DNA of 64,000 nt from Wurfbainia villosa (taxonomy: Eukaryota; Streptophyta; Magnoliopsida; Zingiberales; Zingiberaceae). Shown here piece after piece: positions 21,664 through 34,700 of the stretch. A program made the position numbers and the translations under genes. The notes beneath the pieces are model-generated. The model saw nothing but the letters and a program-made list of their open reading frames with translations, did no database searches and had not been told where the DNA came from. Numbering within the stretch: position 1 is the stretch's first letter; each line of letters opens with the position of its first letter. The DNA lies in contig CM045990.1 of NCBI GenBank assembly GCA_025175895.1, forward strand, positions 55,305,704-55,369,703. The letters run 5' to 3'.

Positions 21664-24369
21664 ATGGCGGAGGAGGGAGATAAGCTCGGTGGCGGAGCGG
21701 TAACTCCGGCCTCGCAGGCAGCAGCGGCGCCGCAGGCCTCGCCCAAGATCGTCTTGAAGAACATCGACATGAGCGAGAAGATGCGCAACGACGCTATCGG
21801 ATGCGCCCGCGCCGTACGCCTCCTTCCCCTCTTTTGTCTCGTCTGTAGCTTCGATTTTAATTTTTCTACTTGATTTGTTGGTTTTGTGGTGGCGTGGTAG
21901 GCTTTCGAGAAGCACAGGTTGGAGAAGGACATCGCTGAGTACATCAAAAAGGAGTTCGATATGAAGTACGGACAGACTTGGCACTGCATTGTGGGTCGCA
22001 ACTTCGGTAATCCTTTGTTTGCTTTTTTTTTCTTCTCCTTTTCATGTTTGCACTTCTCCGACTCGATTTGAGGAAATGCGTTCGTACTCTTATATATAAA
22101 TTGCAGCCCCTGAGTTCATCGTTTTTCCTTTCTGGTTCGACAGTGTGATTTCGTTTGGTTGGGGGTTTACAGATTGCTATGTCTCCAGCCCTAATAGCTC
22201 ACCAATATTTCATGCCTAACTGGAACCAATTTGTTACAGAGAAACGAAACAAACCCATAATTTACTTTAGAAAAAGAGGAAAGTTTGGTGAACTTTCATG
22301 CTCAGAAATGGGTTTCTCGTTGAATTTTCCTTCTGATTCTAGTCAATTATGGCCTGTTGTTATGCTCTGACAACGAAGTTACAGATTAAGTCATAGTGTG
22401 TTCAGTTGGACAACATTGATTAAACAATTATGTGGAACTAATCTTGTGACGTAAAGTTGGACATATTTAAGACATCCACGATTTTATAGTTAGATTGAAT
22501 CATTAAAGTGGAAACATACAGAGTAAGTTATTGAAAACTCTGATTAACATAATTACAATTGATTTGTGAGCTGTGATAGCACTGGCCACGTAACTTCACG
22601 TAGACTTCAGCAAAGTTACAAGATCATCAATATCAGATATTTACTACTAATACTCGATAAGCTAAGAATTCTAGCTAGTGGTTCAAATTAGAGAGGCATG
22701 ATTTGATTTTAGCCTTTAGAGAGACACTAGATGTAAGTGGTGTTTTAGATAAGCATACTAAGCTTCTAATATTCCACACCATTCCTCTGTAAAAGGTTGA
22801 AACTGCCAACCTAACGGATCCCATCGGTCTGTCCCACTGTCATTGTGAGGGAGATAAATCACGAAGGGTTCTATGGGTCTTGACGTGGTGGTCAAGACAC
22901 GTGGGAATTATCTGAATCCAAAAAAGAATTTTAGACCTCTTTCGGAATCGACCCATACCACTTCTGTAAGCACCACCGTACCTTAGTCATCACGCCATCC
23001 TCGTGGGGAGTGGGGACTATTATCATAGATCATGAAATCTTGTTTGTGCGAAGGTTGATACATGATTTTGAACTTTGGACAGCCATAAGCAGTGGTTAGT
23101 ATTGATCATATGAATTGTCGTGTTGATCTAATAGTATAGTAAAGATTAAAGAGTAATCATGGATATTTTAAAATGCTAAAATTTATAAAATTCCAAATAG
23201 ATACAAATAGTCCTAAGAATATACTTGTTTAATATGTTATGTATATATGAATTTAAAACTAAAGAAATAAGAACTTAATCAAGCCTTAAGAGTTAATAAT
23301 TTTATTCACTAACCATTCATGAGTTTGTTCATGATCTTCAATGAGCTGCGTTAATTGGCACTTAAGGTTGATTATTTTATACATTTATTTAACATCGAAC
23401 TGTTATCAATCCAAGTATAGATCTTTTGTACAAAGATTATGCCGCTTCGCATATTCGTATTCATTGTGAATATTCAATCAATGGGGTTATAAGATTCCCT
23501 GTTTAAAAGCCCACACTCAAGGCTAAACTCCAAACCAACTACTATCTGCAAAGTTGAGAATCTACCCAACTAGCAGCTCCCTGCCATCCGTCCCAGGGCA
23601 TTGGCGAGAGGGAGATAAATCAGGGGAGGACAAAGTCCCTTGACATGGTGGCAAAACAGAGAGGGGTCCATCTGAAGTCAAGGGGGATTTTAGACCCCTC
23701 ATTCGGAATCGAACCCTGTCCATTCTGCAAGCAACCCCTGTCTTACCATCGCGCTGTCCCCGTGGGGACTTCCAAACCAGCTACTATCGCTTACATGAAG
23801 AATGGTTTTCGAAACATTATATGTTCCAGATACCATCTAACTTTGTTTATTTACATGGTTTAGCAGAGACCTTTAATTTGATCTGTGTCAATTGGCCATA
23901 ACACATTATACCTTGTCCTGTTGGTTACCCACATACTGTTTTGACATCCTAAGTTAATAAATAAGTGAGAAATTTAGTAAATTTATAATCGAAAGATGAT
24001 ATGAATTTACAATCATGCTATCACAACACACAAACACAATTTAATTATGATGATGCCACAACATTCCTAATTTGTGGACCCAACTGATTCAACTGGTAAA
24101 ACCAAATATACAAGATTCACAGAACTACGCAAGAGGCTCCAGTGGACCAGTCGATAGTCATTAAAGATAGAAGGTATTAATGCCTGGCTAGGCAAATTAG
24201 TTTAAGATGATTGTGTGTGCTTTGTGTTATTATTTTTTGGTCTCGCAGACCCAAGTGTTCCTTCTGATGTGGCTTTTGCTTCGCAGGGTCATATGTAACA
24301 CATGAGACGAATCATTTCCTTTATTTTTATGTCGATTCGAAGGCGGTGCTGCTATTCAAGTCTGGTTAA
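21664..24369 (+). CDS. Dynein light chain LC8-type protein
   Basis: Small homodimeric hub protein of the DYNLL/LC8 family. Flowering plants lack axonemal dynein, so it probably serves as a dimerisation adaptor, for example at nuclear pores or for myosin-like partners (family knowledge). Exons 21664-21813, 21901-22006 and 24287-24369; phases fit and give 112 aa. The N-terminal 25 residues (Ala/Gly/Pro-rich) are a plant extension. The LC8 core then runs KIVLKNIDMSEKMRNDAI, KDIAEYIKKEFDMKYGQ, TWHCIVGRNFGSYVTHET and ends in AVLLFKSG at TAA, as the family does. The second intron (about 2.3 kb) carries two copies of a tRNA-derived SINE. Confidence 0.95.
22785..23017 (-). mobile_element. tRNA-derived SINE, copy 1 (LC8 intron)
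   Basis: About 230 bp, similar throughout to the copies at 23547-23770 and 55701-55923, including GTGAGGGAGATAAATC, GTGGTCAAGACA and the GTGGGGAC end. On the minus strand the pol III A box (TGACTAAGGTACGG) and a B-box-like GGGTCGATTCC are visible. No clear target-site duplication was found. Confidence 0.7.
23547..23770 (-). mobile_element. tRNA-derived SINE, copy 2 with target-site duplication
   Basis: Flanked by TCCAAACCAACTACTATC (23529-23546) and TCCAAACCAGCTACTATC (23771-23788), an 18-bp duplication with one mismatch. On the minus strand the B box GGTTCGATTCC is intact. Same family as copies 1 and 3. Confidence 0.85.
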
Positions 24370-25764
24370 ACATAGTACTGATGCTCGCTGCTAATCGATA
24401 CGTTTAGTTAAACTAAGCATGTTCTCAGCTTATTATGTAGATTTGTCATGTGTACTACTGAAGTATATTAGTCATGTGTTCTACTGAAGTGTCTCCTAAT
24501 CTTATCTGGGATTGTTATCATCTTAATTAGCACTGTTCTAAGCAAAATGCTATGGGGAGTTCTCGTTAGCTCGGTTCCAGGTATCGTCGAAGCATCAGTT
24601 GAATCTTTACAGTATCGTTATCTCGATGAACTTCAGTAGAATGCAGTATCATGTGCTTATAGTTGTCATCATTATTAAGCCGTGTTAATGTATTAGTCAA
24701 TAATCACTCAGATTATTGTGATAAAATCATAAACCTATCTTACTTCTCAAATATATCGATAGTCGATGATCCTAGAAAAGACTTTGGATAACACTTCCAA
24801 AGTTTAGCTCTAATCTCACATCTGCTAAAGCTCTATAGTCTAAGCAATTTTCATGAATAAAACAAGAAATTCTAGCATCATCTAAAGCTTTAACTGGAGT
24901 TTAAAAAAAAAAGATTTACTGTTTGCAGTTTTACATGCGCCTCTAATTATTATTTTAGTTAAACGAATATCATTTTTTTTCCAAAAAATAAAATAGCGTC
25001 TTATTATAATTTCCATCCTAAAAATATCTTATGTCAACATTATTATTTATTTTTTAACTTTCAATTTTAATTCGGTGTAATTTTATTAGTTTTGAAAAAA
25101 ATATATTACATTTAAAATTGTTATAATTTGACAGAATGAATTTTATAAGTTGGGAAATTTTGTATAATAATATTATATATATGGTAATTTTAACCAAGTA
25201 AAACTAATTTTATTTTGGTCTGTTATAATAATGTAAAAATAAAAGTATTTTGGTGATATTTAAGTATAAAGTGGCGTTTTGATATTTTTCAATTTAGGAT
25301 GGTTTTTTTGGCTGATGATGAAAATAAGTTTTTTTTTATTTTACCTTCTTAAATAAAATATACTCCATTGATTATCAGATTTCAGAAAAGTATTTGTAGT
25401 TCAGTAGTTAAATTCGACGACTTGATCACATTGTTTTTATAAAATAGATTTGATGTCGAAAATATATTTCGTTTGAGAAAATAAATTTTCGATCAGTATT
25501 CGGTTCAGAGTTGTCTATTTAAATTTTTTGAACACATTGCCCTTATAAAATAGGGGCGATGTTGAAGATGTATTTCATCCAAAAAAAAATAAATTTCCAA
25601 TCTGTATTCGATTCAGAATTGTCTTCTAAATTTATTTAAAATTTAGAATTGAAAATTGAATCATGCTCACGGGGCGGGTGTATTTTTTTTGCGCTCAATA
25701 TACAGGGGTGTAAATGCAATTAAACCAATCTATGAGCGAGAAGGCGAGTTGAACTAAAAAAAGT
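24370..25764. other. Intergenic region between LC8 and MTP genes
   Basis: About 1.4 kb, strongly AT-rich from 24900 to 25700. Two related words (GACTTGATCACATTGTTTTTATAAAATAGATTTG at 25420 and a variant at 25530) suggest a local duplication. The MTP promoter must lie in the last few hundred bases; no clear TATA box was chosen. Confidence 0.4.
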
Positions 25765-28700
25765 ATGGGTTTCCGGTGGGCTAATCTCGCCGCCATCCGC
25801 CGGTCGCACCGCCTGTATCGCCACCGGTTCCCACGGATCGATGAGCCCTCGGAGATTCTCTACGTATCCTCTCCATCGGCAGCGGAGAAAGGGAACCACT
25901 TGTTGACCGCCCTGAGGTGGCATGGGGGAGGCCACTCTCACGACCACCACCATCACCGCGATCGTAAGGGCTCCGAGGGAACATTCCGGCTGGGACTCGC
26001 GTCTGATGTCTTCCTTTCCGTCGGAAAAGGCTTCACCGGTTACCTCACTGGCAGCACCGCCATCGTTGCCGACGCCGCCCATTCCGTTTCTGACATTGTA
26101 CTTTGATACTTCTCCGAATTCTCTATTTTTCCTGTCTTATTTGAGTGAAACCTATTGTTTTTTCTCAATTGTTCACGAAACTGTATGCGTAGATTGAAGC
26201 TTTATTGGGATGTTGTAGGTCCTTAGTGGTGTAGCTTGGTGGTCGTATAGAGCAGCAAAGGCTCCCAAGGACGATGACCACCCCTATGGTTAGTCTTTTT
26301 TCTCCATGAAGGTGTTGTTTGATATGCATTTCTATTCGTTTGGGTTTTGAAAATCTGTTGTTTCATTTTAATGTTTCGAAGTTGAATTTGTTCATCCATA
26401 TATTTATCTTCAGAGATCTTGTCACTTCATTTTTGTTATGATTTTGAGTTGCATGTATTAGTATCCTAAACTACTTCATCTGATTATATGGTTTTTTGAG
26501 GAATTTAGTTCAAGTTGTTTGAGGTTAACTGAGAGATATGGGCATGCAAGCTATTAGTAGATTTAGTTGCCAAATACGTAACCGTTGGATTTTTTTTTTA
26601 AAAGTCAAACGATTACCTTCTTGAAAATTGCCGTTTACATTTGTGTAAGACTATTCATGTAGTGACATACTATTGAAGAATCACCTTTAAATTTGGTAGA
26701 AGCTGTAACACATGGATTCTTATTTCTCCTCCATATCTGTGTTAGATAACGACACTCTGATATGCCTGAGTCAAAGTTTGACATTCATATTGATCACATG
26801 CACATTTCTAAAACTGCCATGTCTTGCACTTAGGTTCATACTCACATCACATACTCGTACCAGTCCAAGTAACATACGGTGGAAGTTCTAGCATTGTGAG
26901 TTCTTCCAAGCTACTAGTTTAAAGTAATGGAGTATTTTTTTTTTTTTTTAAAGAACACTGATGTAACTGTTCTTATCTAAAAGTTTCTTGAAATAATTCT
27001 AACATGATTGTCTCTTCTTCTAAAAAGAATCAAATTTGGATCACGCTCTGATGCTGTCATTTATCTTGGTTAACTCATCATTCTTTTAGCTGAGAACCTA
27101 TTGTCTAACCTTTTCATCGTGATTTTACAATTTTGTGAAGAACTTTGATAAAGCCAAACAATTTTGGACCTTTGGATGAAGGTGATTCTGCAAAGCATGT
27201 AGCTACCAACAATATGTCATTAAACAAAATTGAATCCTCTATTTTTTGTAAACCATATCTTTCTGCTACATGTTCTTTTGACTCTTCTGTTTATTCTTTT
27301 TGCCTTTCACTTTCCTATCTAGTTTATGTCTTTTCTTCTTTTATCTCCTTGTCATACCCATATGCTTCCTCCTCTGTCATATACCAATATCAACTCATAC
27401 TATGTGTTTGTGTGTCTAAGATACTAGTTCAATACACTTTAAGTCACCAATTTAGCATAGTTCTGTACCATGTGACTGGTTTTCAGCTTCATGTATAATG
27501 AATTATTGTCTTTAGCTCATGAACATGTTTCTAGAGTTGTTTATTTTCATTATGTTATATTTGTCTTTAGCCAATGATTTGATTTATATTTCCATTGGTA
27601 CAAGGAAAGTTAAGTAATTTCTTAATAATGATTAGGTATGCAGCTGTATATCCTTTTGCTTGTTGTTAATCTTAATGGAAAATCCAAAAAAAAAAGTTAC
27701 ATAACTTTGTAAAGATATTGTATTCAAAAGTTGTTGCCGTATGACCTAGAGGTCATGGGTTCGAGTCTCGAAAATAGTCTTTTGCAAAGGAAGATAAGAC
27801 TGCATATAATAGATCCTTTTTCGGGATTCCGTATTGGCAGGAGCTTTGTGCACTGGGCTGTCCTTTTTTATTGTGTTCATTCGATGTCATATATATAAGG
27901 ACTCTTGAATCTAAGTTGCCGATGAAGTATAGGGTATATATTTTATCTGTATAACCTGTGTATTTAATTTTGAAAGGTTCTTTATAAACTGACAAATTGA
28001 ATGTAAAAATCAATATTGAATTTAATGCAGACTTTTGTATGTGTAGTATATTGTATTAGATAAGTCAAACATAACCCACAAGTTATAAACTTTGTTCATG
28101 AACATGTACAACTCAAGAGCATCATTCATGAAAATTAATGAGAAGAAATTAGTTATTTCCAGACTTTGAATGATTATTAACCCCTTCAAAAAATATGTTT
28201 GTCTTAGGGTTTTCACATGGTCATGTGATGATGTATTATTTCTTCATTACTCTTGTCATTTCTTAGCTAGCTAAGGTTCTATTCTATGTTTATTTGGTCT
28301 GAGGTATTTGAAGAAGTATACTTTATTGGCAAGAATGTTATACATATATGTGTGTGTGTGTGTGTAATAATACAAGATTGATTTTAACCAAATATAATAT
28401 AAGCTCAAAACACATAAGTGCTCTAATTATGTTTCAACTTGTGATCAAGACCATAGAAAATAAATAGGTACTCAAAATGAAAGTAACAAAAAGAAGAATG
28501 AATCATTGGCCCTTAGTGGGAACTTGAGTTAGGAGTAGATCCTTGTTTGTGGGATTTTTCAAACCAACTTTTGAAATAAGAAACAGCTTTCTTTTTTGAG
28601 GTAACTACTTGAGCCAGATGAAAGGAATTCTTTATGTCTGATTTTTAAGGGATGAATCCGTTGACAACTTTAATTTTTTTGCCATTTTTCTTAAAATTTA

Positions 28701-31700
28701 TTTTTTTTCCTTTTTCCTAGGACATGGAAAGTTCGAGACTATGGGAGCTCTTTGTATTTCCAGCATGCTATTGGTTACTGCAGGCGGTATTGCTTGGCAT
28801 GCCCTTGATGTTCTGTTGGTATCTTCTATTTATCTTTCCATCAGTCTCACATATAGAAGTTCATATGCATCATCAATGAGAATAAAACAGTTTCATGATG
28901 GCATGCCTGCTAAGATTTCATGAAGACTGGCTTTTGATTTTATTTCTTTGGCCTAGGTGTTTCTGTAACTGAGGAATCACATTTACTTTTCACTTTCAAC
29001 CTCATTCAATGGAGGGAAAAAATCCATGTAGCTGAGTTCAAATAGTTGTGATTAACATGACTTGTTACTATTATTGTATTGTAGGTCCACACTCACTTGT
29101 TACATTTTTGTTCATACAGTTTTTGCCTTGTCATTTTCAGGGTCTTCTGAAAACAAGTCCAGATATGGCCTCTTTCTCTCTGAATGGTGACCATCATAAT
29201 CATGGTAGTGGGGGCCATTATCATGGAGTAGACTTGGATCACCCAGTATTAGCCTTGAGTATGACAAGCATATCTATCTTTGTCAAGGAAGGGTATGTCC
29301 TGTAACTTATGGAATATAGATGTTTAGAAATAAATAGGAAGATATAGCAATAAATAATTAACTGGTACTTAGGATTTGAGAGGATGGACGTATTCATTAA
29401 AGACTTCTCTGTTATTGATGGCTTAGTAAACCATTTATCTGCTGGAGCATGGCTTATGTTGGGCCCTAGGAATATAATTACCTATTCTTGGTATTATTTA
29501 GCAATTATTTGTGAACTTCTGTTGATTACTGAAAGTTCTATTGGTCTTATGTTTAGTATTTAGTATATTTTTTTGGCAACCGGTAATCAGGAATAACTTT
29601 ACCTGGACGTGCATTTCATTGTGGTTTTGTGAAATATGGATTCCTGCAATGTGTTATAGCTGTAAAATTTAGATAAGTTTCAAGCATATTCTTACCAGAA
29701 ACCCTGTTCTCTTGGCAACAATAGACTATATTGGGTGACTAAAAGAGCTGGGGAAAAGGAAGGAAGCGAACTATTAAAGGCAAACGCATGGCACCATCGT
29801 TCTGATGCTGTGTCATCGGTTGTTGCTCTGATCGGTGTTGGTGAGAATTTTCTGACATTGTTTTTATACAGAAATGTGTGTATCCAATTGAAACAGGGCT
29901 AAAGTTGTTCTTCCTTTGGTCCTTATTAAACAATTCCTCTGTCTTATCTATTCTATATTTGATGAATGCAAAGTTTCATTAGCAGTAATTTTTTTAGAGA
30001 TACAGTCAATGTTTGTGCATGCATTGTGCTTGTTGCCAGTTTGAACAGATCCCAGATGCAGTTCTGTAAGATGTGGAGAAATAACTAGCATGTTCCTATA
30101 CTGTTGATTGGACCATGGTTTACAATTTCGAACCATATCGGAGTTTTAGTTTATGATCAGAATGATACTCTTTTGGTACTGTATCGTGTTATGTCGGTAT
30201 AGTTTTAGTACTTTTTTAAATATAAAATATACAACAACAATGAATCCTTATCCTACTAGTGGGGTCGGCTATATGGATCCTTCTATGCTATTGGACTCTA
30301 TCCCCTACTATATCATCATCTATACTTAAATAAATTTTATCTTGTTTTATTGTTGCTAACCAAGTCTTTCTTGGTCTTCCTCTTCCTCATTTGATATATA
30401 TATTTGTCATTGTTTCACATCGCCTAATCGAAGCATTTATTGGTCGTGACACATGTCCGTATTACCTCAAATGTGTCTCTCGGAGCTTTCCTTCAATAGA
30501 TGCAACTCTTACTTTCTTTCTAATGCTTTCATTTCTTATTCCGTTCATTCTCGTATATCTGCACATCCATCTTAACATCCTCATTTCTGCAACTCTCATC
30601 TTTTACTCATGTGTTCGAGTGGTAACCCAACATTCAACACCATATAACATAGCAAGTCTAATCGCTGTTTTGTAGAACATCCCTTTCAGTTTTAGAGGTA
30701 CCTTACGATCACATAAAACACCCGACGCTTTCCTCCTTTTCAACCATCCCATTTGTATTCTATGTAAGACATCTCTCTTAATCTCTCCATTTTTAAATAT
30801 ATTTTTATTAGTATTTGATTACTATAGGTATTTTTCTAATAATTCGTCTCTACTTTCATCCTTAAAAAGATATTTTTTCCTTAGTTTATGTATCAATCTT
30901 TAGTTTTTATTGTTTATTTTAGTTTTTATTGTAAAGATGGAGGAGGAAAAGAAACATAAAGATATTATTGAAGGAAAAGGAATTAATTGGAAATAAAATA
31001 AAATAAAATAAAAGAGGAAACAAAATTTAGCTACCCTATATTCTAAACTTTAAACTCTATAAATATCCTATAAAATAAAAAAATAAATCTGAAAGAAAAA
31101 AAATAGTCGTAGTCAATGAGGCTGCTGTGAGGTCATGACGACTTTATGACCTCACAACCTTGCAGAGGCCTCCATGAAGCCGTTGTGAGATCACGGTGGC
31201 CTCATGACTTTGCAGAGGCGTTGCAACCTTGGTAAAAATTGTATGTTTCAGGCGACACCTGTCGACACCCCAATCCATGATTGGACCATATTAAAATATC
31301 TAAACTTTTTTTTTTCTTCTTGATAGCTTAAACTTTTGTGATAGTTGCTCAATCTTTTAACATGATATTAGAACTCAAGTCATGACATCAAATCTAGGCA
31401 TTTTTTGTCTATTATATGTTAGTTCTTTTTAATATCTTGCAATTATGTTTTTGACTGATTTTGTCTAGGAAAGTTGATTTATCTGATGCAATCTCCCAAT
31501 TGGCCAATTCATTTTTACGACGTATGTCACTAACCTTCACAATCGGATTTTTGCTTGAGGCCAGTCATGAGAAAATAGAAGAATATATGAAGATTATAGA
31601 GGAAGAAAATTGTCATTTTTAATCAGCCAGTTAAACTCATACTGATTCTATAATTAGCCATATAATTAGCCATTGATAGTCGAAAGTGGCCTTGTTAAGA

Positions 31701-34700
31701 ACCCATACATGGCTCTTTAAGAGTTGAGCCTAATCTGCATGTGAGCGGTGAGACCAGTTTGTATTATCTAGCTTGATCAATACGTAGCAGAACTTGATTA
31801 CCTGATTTTATGAATTTTTGTTTTGCCTGTATTCCTACTTTTTGTTTTCTCCGTTTGGGCACATTAGATGAGTTTTGTCATCATGTGCTGTTCGTAATGT
31901 GTTAGTTTAGTTGCTGTAGCATGTAGAAAGTTGACAATAACTTATATTCAAACACAATTTTGTCTTGGCAAGCAAAGATATTAGAGGACTGAAAGCTGCA
32001 GGATATTCAATGATGATTTACAATTCAACTCCTATTAGATGGATTAATTTCATTTATATACTTTACTCTGATGTATAGGTTCAAAATTCCACGATGTTCT
32101 GTTTAAGTTTCAAATCGACTAACAAAACTGAAGAAAAGCTGTTGTAAAAAAATGAACTATATAGCCAGGAGAAAGAGCTTATAATAAAACAACTCTGCAG
32201 TTGCATACAATGGTAAGTTGAGAGTATGCAATCCTTGAAATTTTCTTGCATATTCATGTGTTTGTTTTTGTAACTGCTTGAAACTCTAGGTTCTTCAAGT
32301 CTCCTTGCGCTTGTAAAAAATGAGCTATTCTGTTTTGTACATGGAAAATGGGACATTGAGCTAAGTAACTTGGTTCATTTTGGTCTCAAGTATAACAATT
32401 GAGAATTGAGAGACGATTTCATCACAAGACATGCTATTTACAAGTTGAAGGTGAACTTGCTGGATTTCCTCCTTCACGTTCATAATATGCTTGTTAAAAC
32501 ATGGTTCATATGGTTTGAACACGTCTAACACTTAAGTAATGATGCAACCCTTGGCTAATTCATATGGATACCTTTTGAAATTGAGATACTTATTGCTTTT
32601 CCATACTAACGCATCTCAAACTTGGTGTGGTCTTCTGTACAGGTGGTACTATATTGGGGCTACCTTTCCTAGATCCAGCAGCTGGCCTTCTTGTATCTGG
32701 CATGATATTGAAAGCTGGATTTAATACCGGTTACCAAAGGTATTCAATATTTTGTCTTTCTTTCATACTATTATAAGTATTTATATTATCAAATATTTGT
32801 CTTTGCATTGGCTCCATTTTTTAGGTGCATAGCATTTTGATGTTAGTTATTGATGGTGTTTTATTATACTCTCTCTTTCCTAAAATATAATTCATGTGAT
32901 TTTGGTCGTCCCCTCCTATTCATCGTACATTGATGTTTTCAGGTTCATTTTAGAATATTTGTTTAGCCTTCAAAAAATAATGAAAGAACTTAATTAGTTG
33001 CCTGAATTAGGAAACTTTGTAGATGATTAAAGTTGGACAAAAATAGTAGAAGCTGGAGGCAGAGCCAGAGCTGGCTAAGTTGGCAAGACAAGAAAAAAAA
33101 TTAGGAGAACTTTGGAGAAGGTTGAAATTGGCTTCAATCTGCAACGAGTTGAAATTGAAGCCGAAGTCAATTTTACACAGCTGCCTTTACACTTGACAGG
33201 AACATTACAACAGATATGTGGTCGAAGTAGGAGTGTGAAATGATTAGTTTAGGCAACGCTATTAGAAATTTGGTTGATTATATTATTTATTTATATTATA
33301 CTATTATATAGTAATACTTGCGCACAATGGGTGAAATTGTCCTCACTGGGCTCAATTCCCTCTCTCTCTCTAACACCTTAGGCCTGAAAGCATTACCTGA
33401 TTCCTATTAAACCTTTACCTGGAGACTCCAAAATATAACAGGCAACTTCATCTTCGAGAAACCTCACTGTGCATCCCGTTCAAGACTTTGTAGTGACAGC
33501 CAGCCAACTCTCAAGCTTCACTGTGCTTCACCTCTACCATGGAATATGATGATATACACTGTCCTAATGAGTTCTGCCCCTCATTTTCATGGAACTGTCA
33601 TGCCAAATTGGGCTTGAACATCAATGCCCTTTGCACTCTTACTCCTTGTCAACCTAACGCCTGTGAGGCTTAATGAAAGATTGTATCTCTCTGTACGAGC
33701 AATACATGTTTGGTATCAAATGGTGCAATTGGAATAAATAACTTTTGATTGTGCAGTTCTGGATTCCATTTCACACCACAGGTGGAACGTTTAAGTTTTG
33801 CTCATGCTGAGTGAATCATAACAAAATTTTGCGTCCAGGGATCTATGACAATCTGACCTTATTTTGTCACAATGAAGAGACTTTTTCTATTGCATAATTC
33901 CCTATCATGATTTTGACTTCCTAGATTGATTGGGATTTGGCATGCAAAAGCATAGTGCATCACTAACTCTTTTGATCACGCACAGGAAAAGAGAATTGTT
34001 AGTAGATGTGCTCAAATTAGAGCCTTGCCCTTCTTTGTGATAAACTTGTGCTATAACTGAATTTCTGTTCAACTATCTTGAATTGATCATGCAACATAAT
34101 ATTAGGAACTAAAAAACCAGAAACGGTGCTCTACAGTGAAATATTTTACTAGGCTTCTGATTCAAGGAATTACTTTAAAATATTTATTTTGAATTTTTGC
34201 AATCAAACTATAATCTGAGATAGTTAAAAATCCGTGAGATGTTTGGCATAGAATTAATGCTTTTGTTTAGTGAACTCTGAGCCAGTAGTCTAAATATATA
34301 AGATAAGATTGCTCTATTCTCGTTCTTTAAAAATTTTCCAGGAAAATAAATGTTATTTAGTTGCACAATATATTTCTGTTGCTATTCTGCTTGATTACCT
34401 GGGGTTCTTGTTTTTGTATTTAGTTTCATGGAATTAGTTGATGCTGCTGTAGATCAGTCTGTTTTGGTGCCCATCAAGCAGACAATCACTCAAGTCGAAG
34501 GAGTTAAGGTACGCTAGTTTTTTTTCTCGAATTTTCAGAAATTGAACACTAGGCTCTCTTATATCTTGGAATACTCATTGTTATCTCCATTGTGTTGCAC
34601 TTACATAGATTTCACTTGATGATTTAATTAAGCAGGTTCACACAGGTCATATGTTGTTATATGACTCATCCTGACTCGTTTGCAACAAAACATCAATAAC

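Noticed and set aside
30391..30675. Plus-strand frame of 94 codons in the MTP intron
   Set aside because: It is the antisense of the RTE LINE reverse transcriptase fragment.
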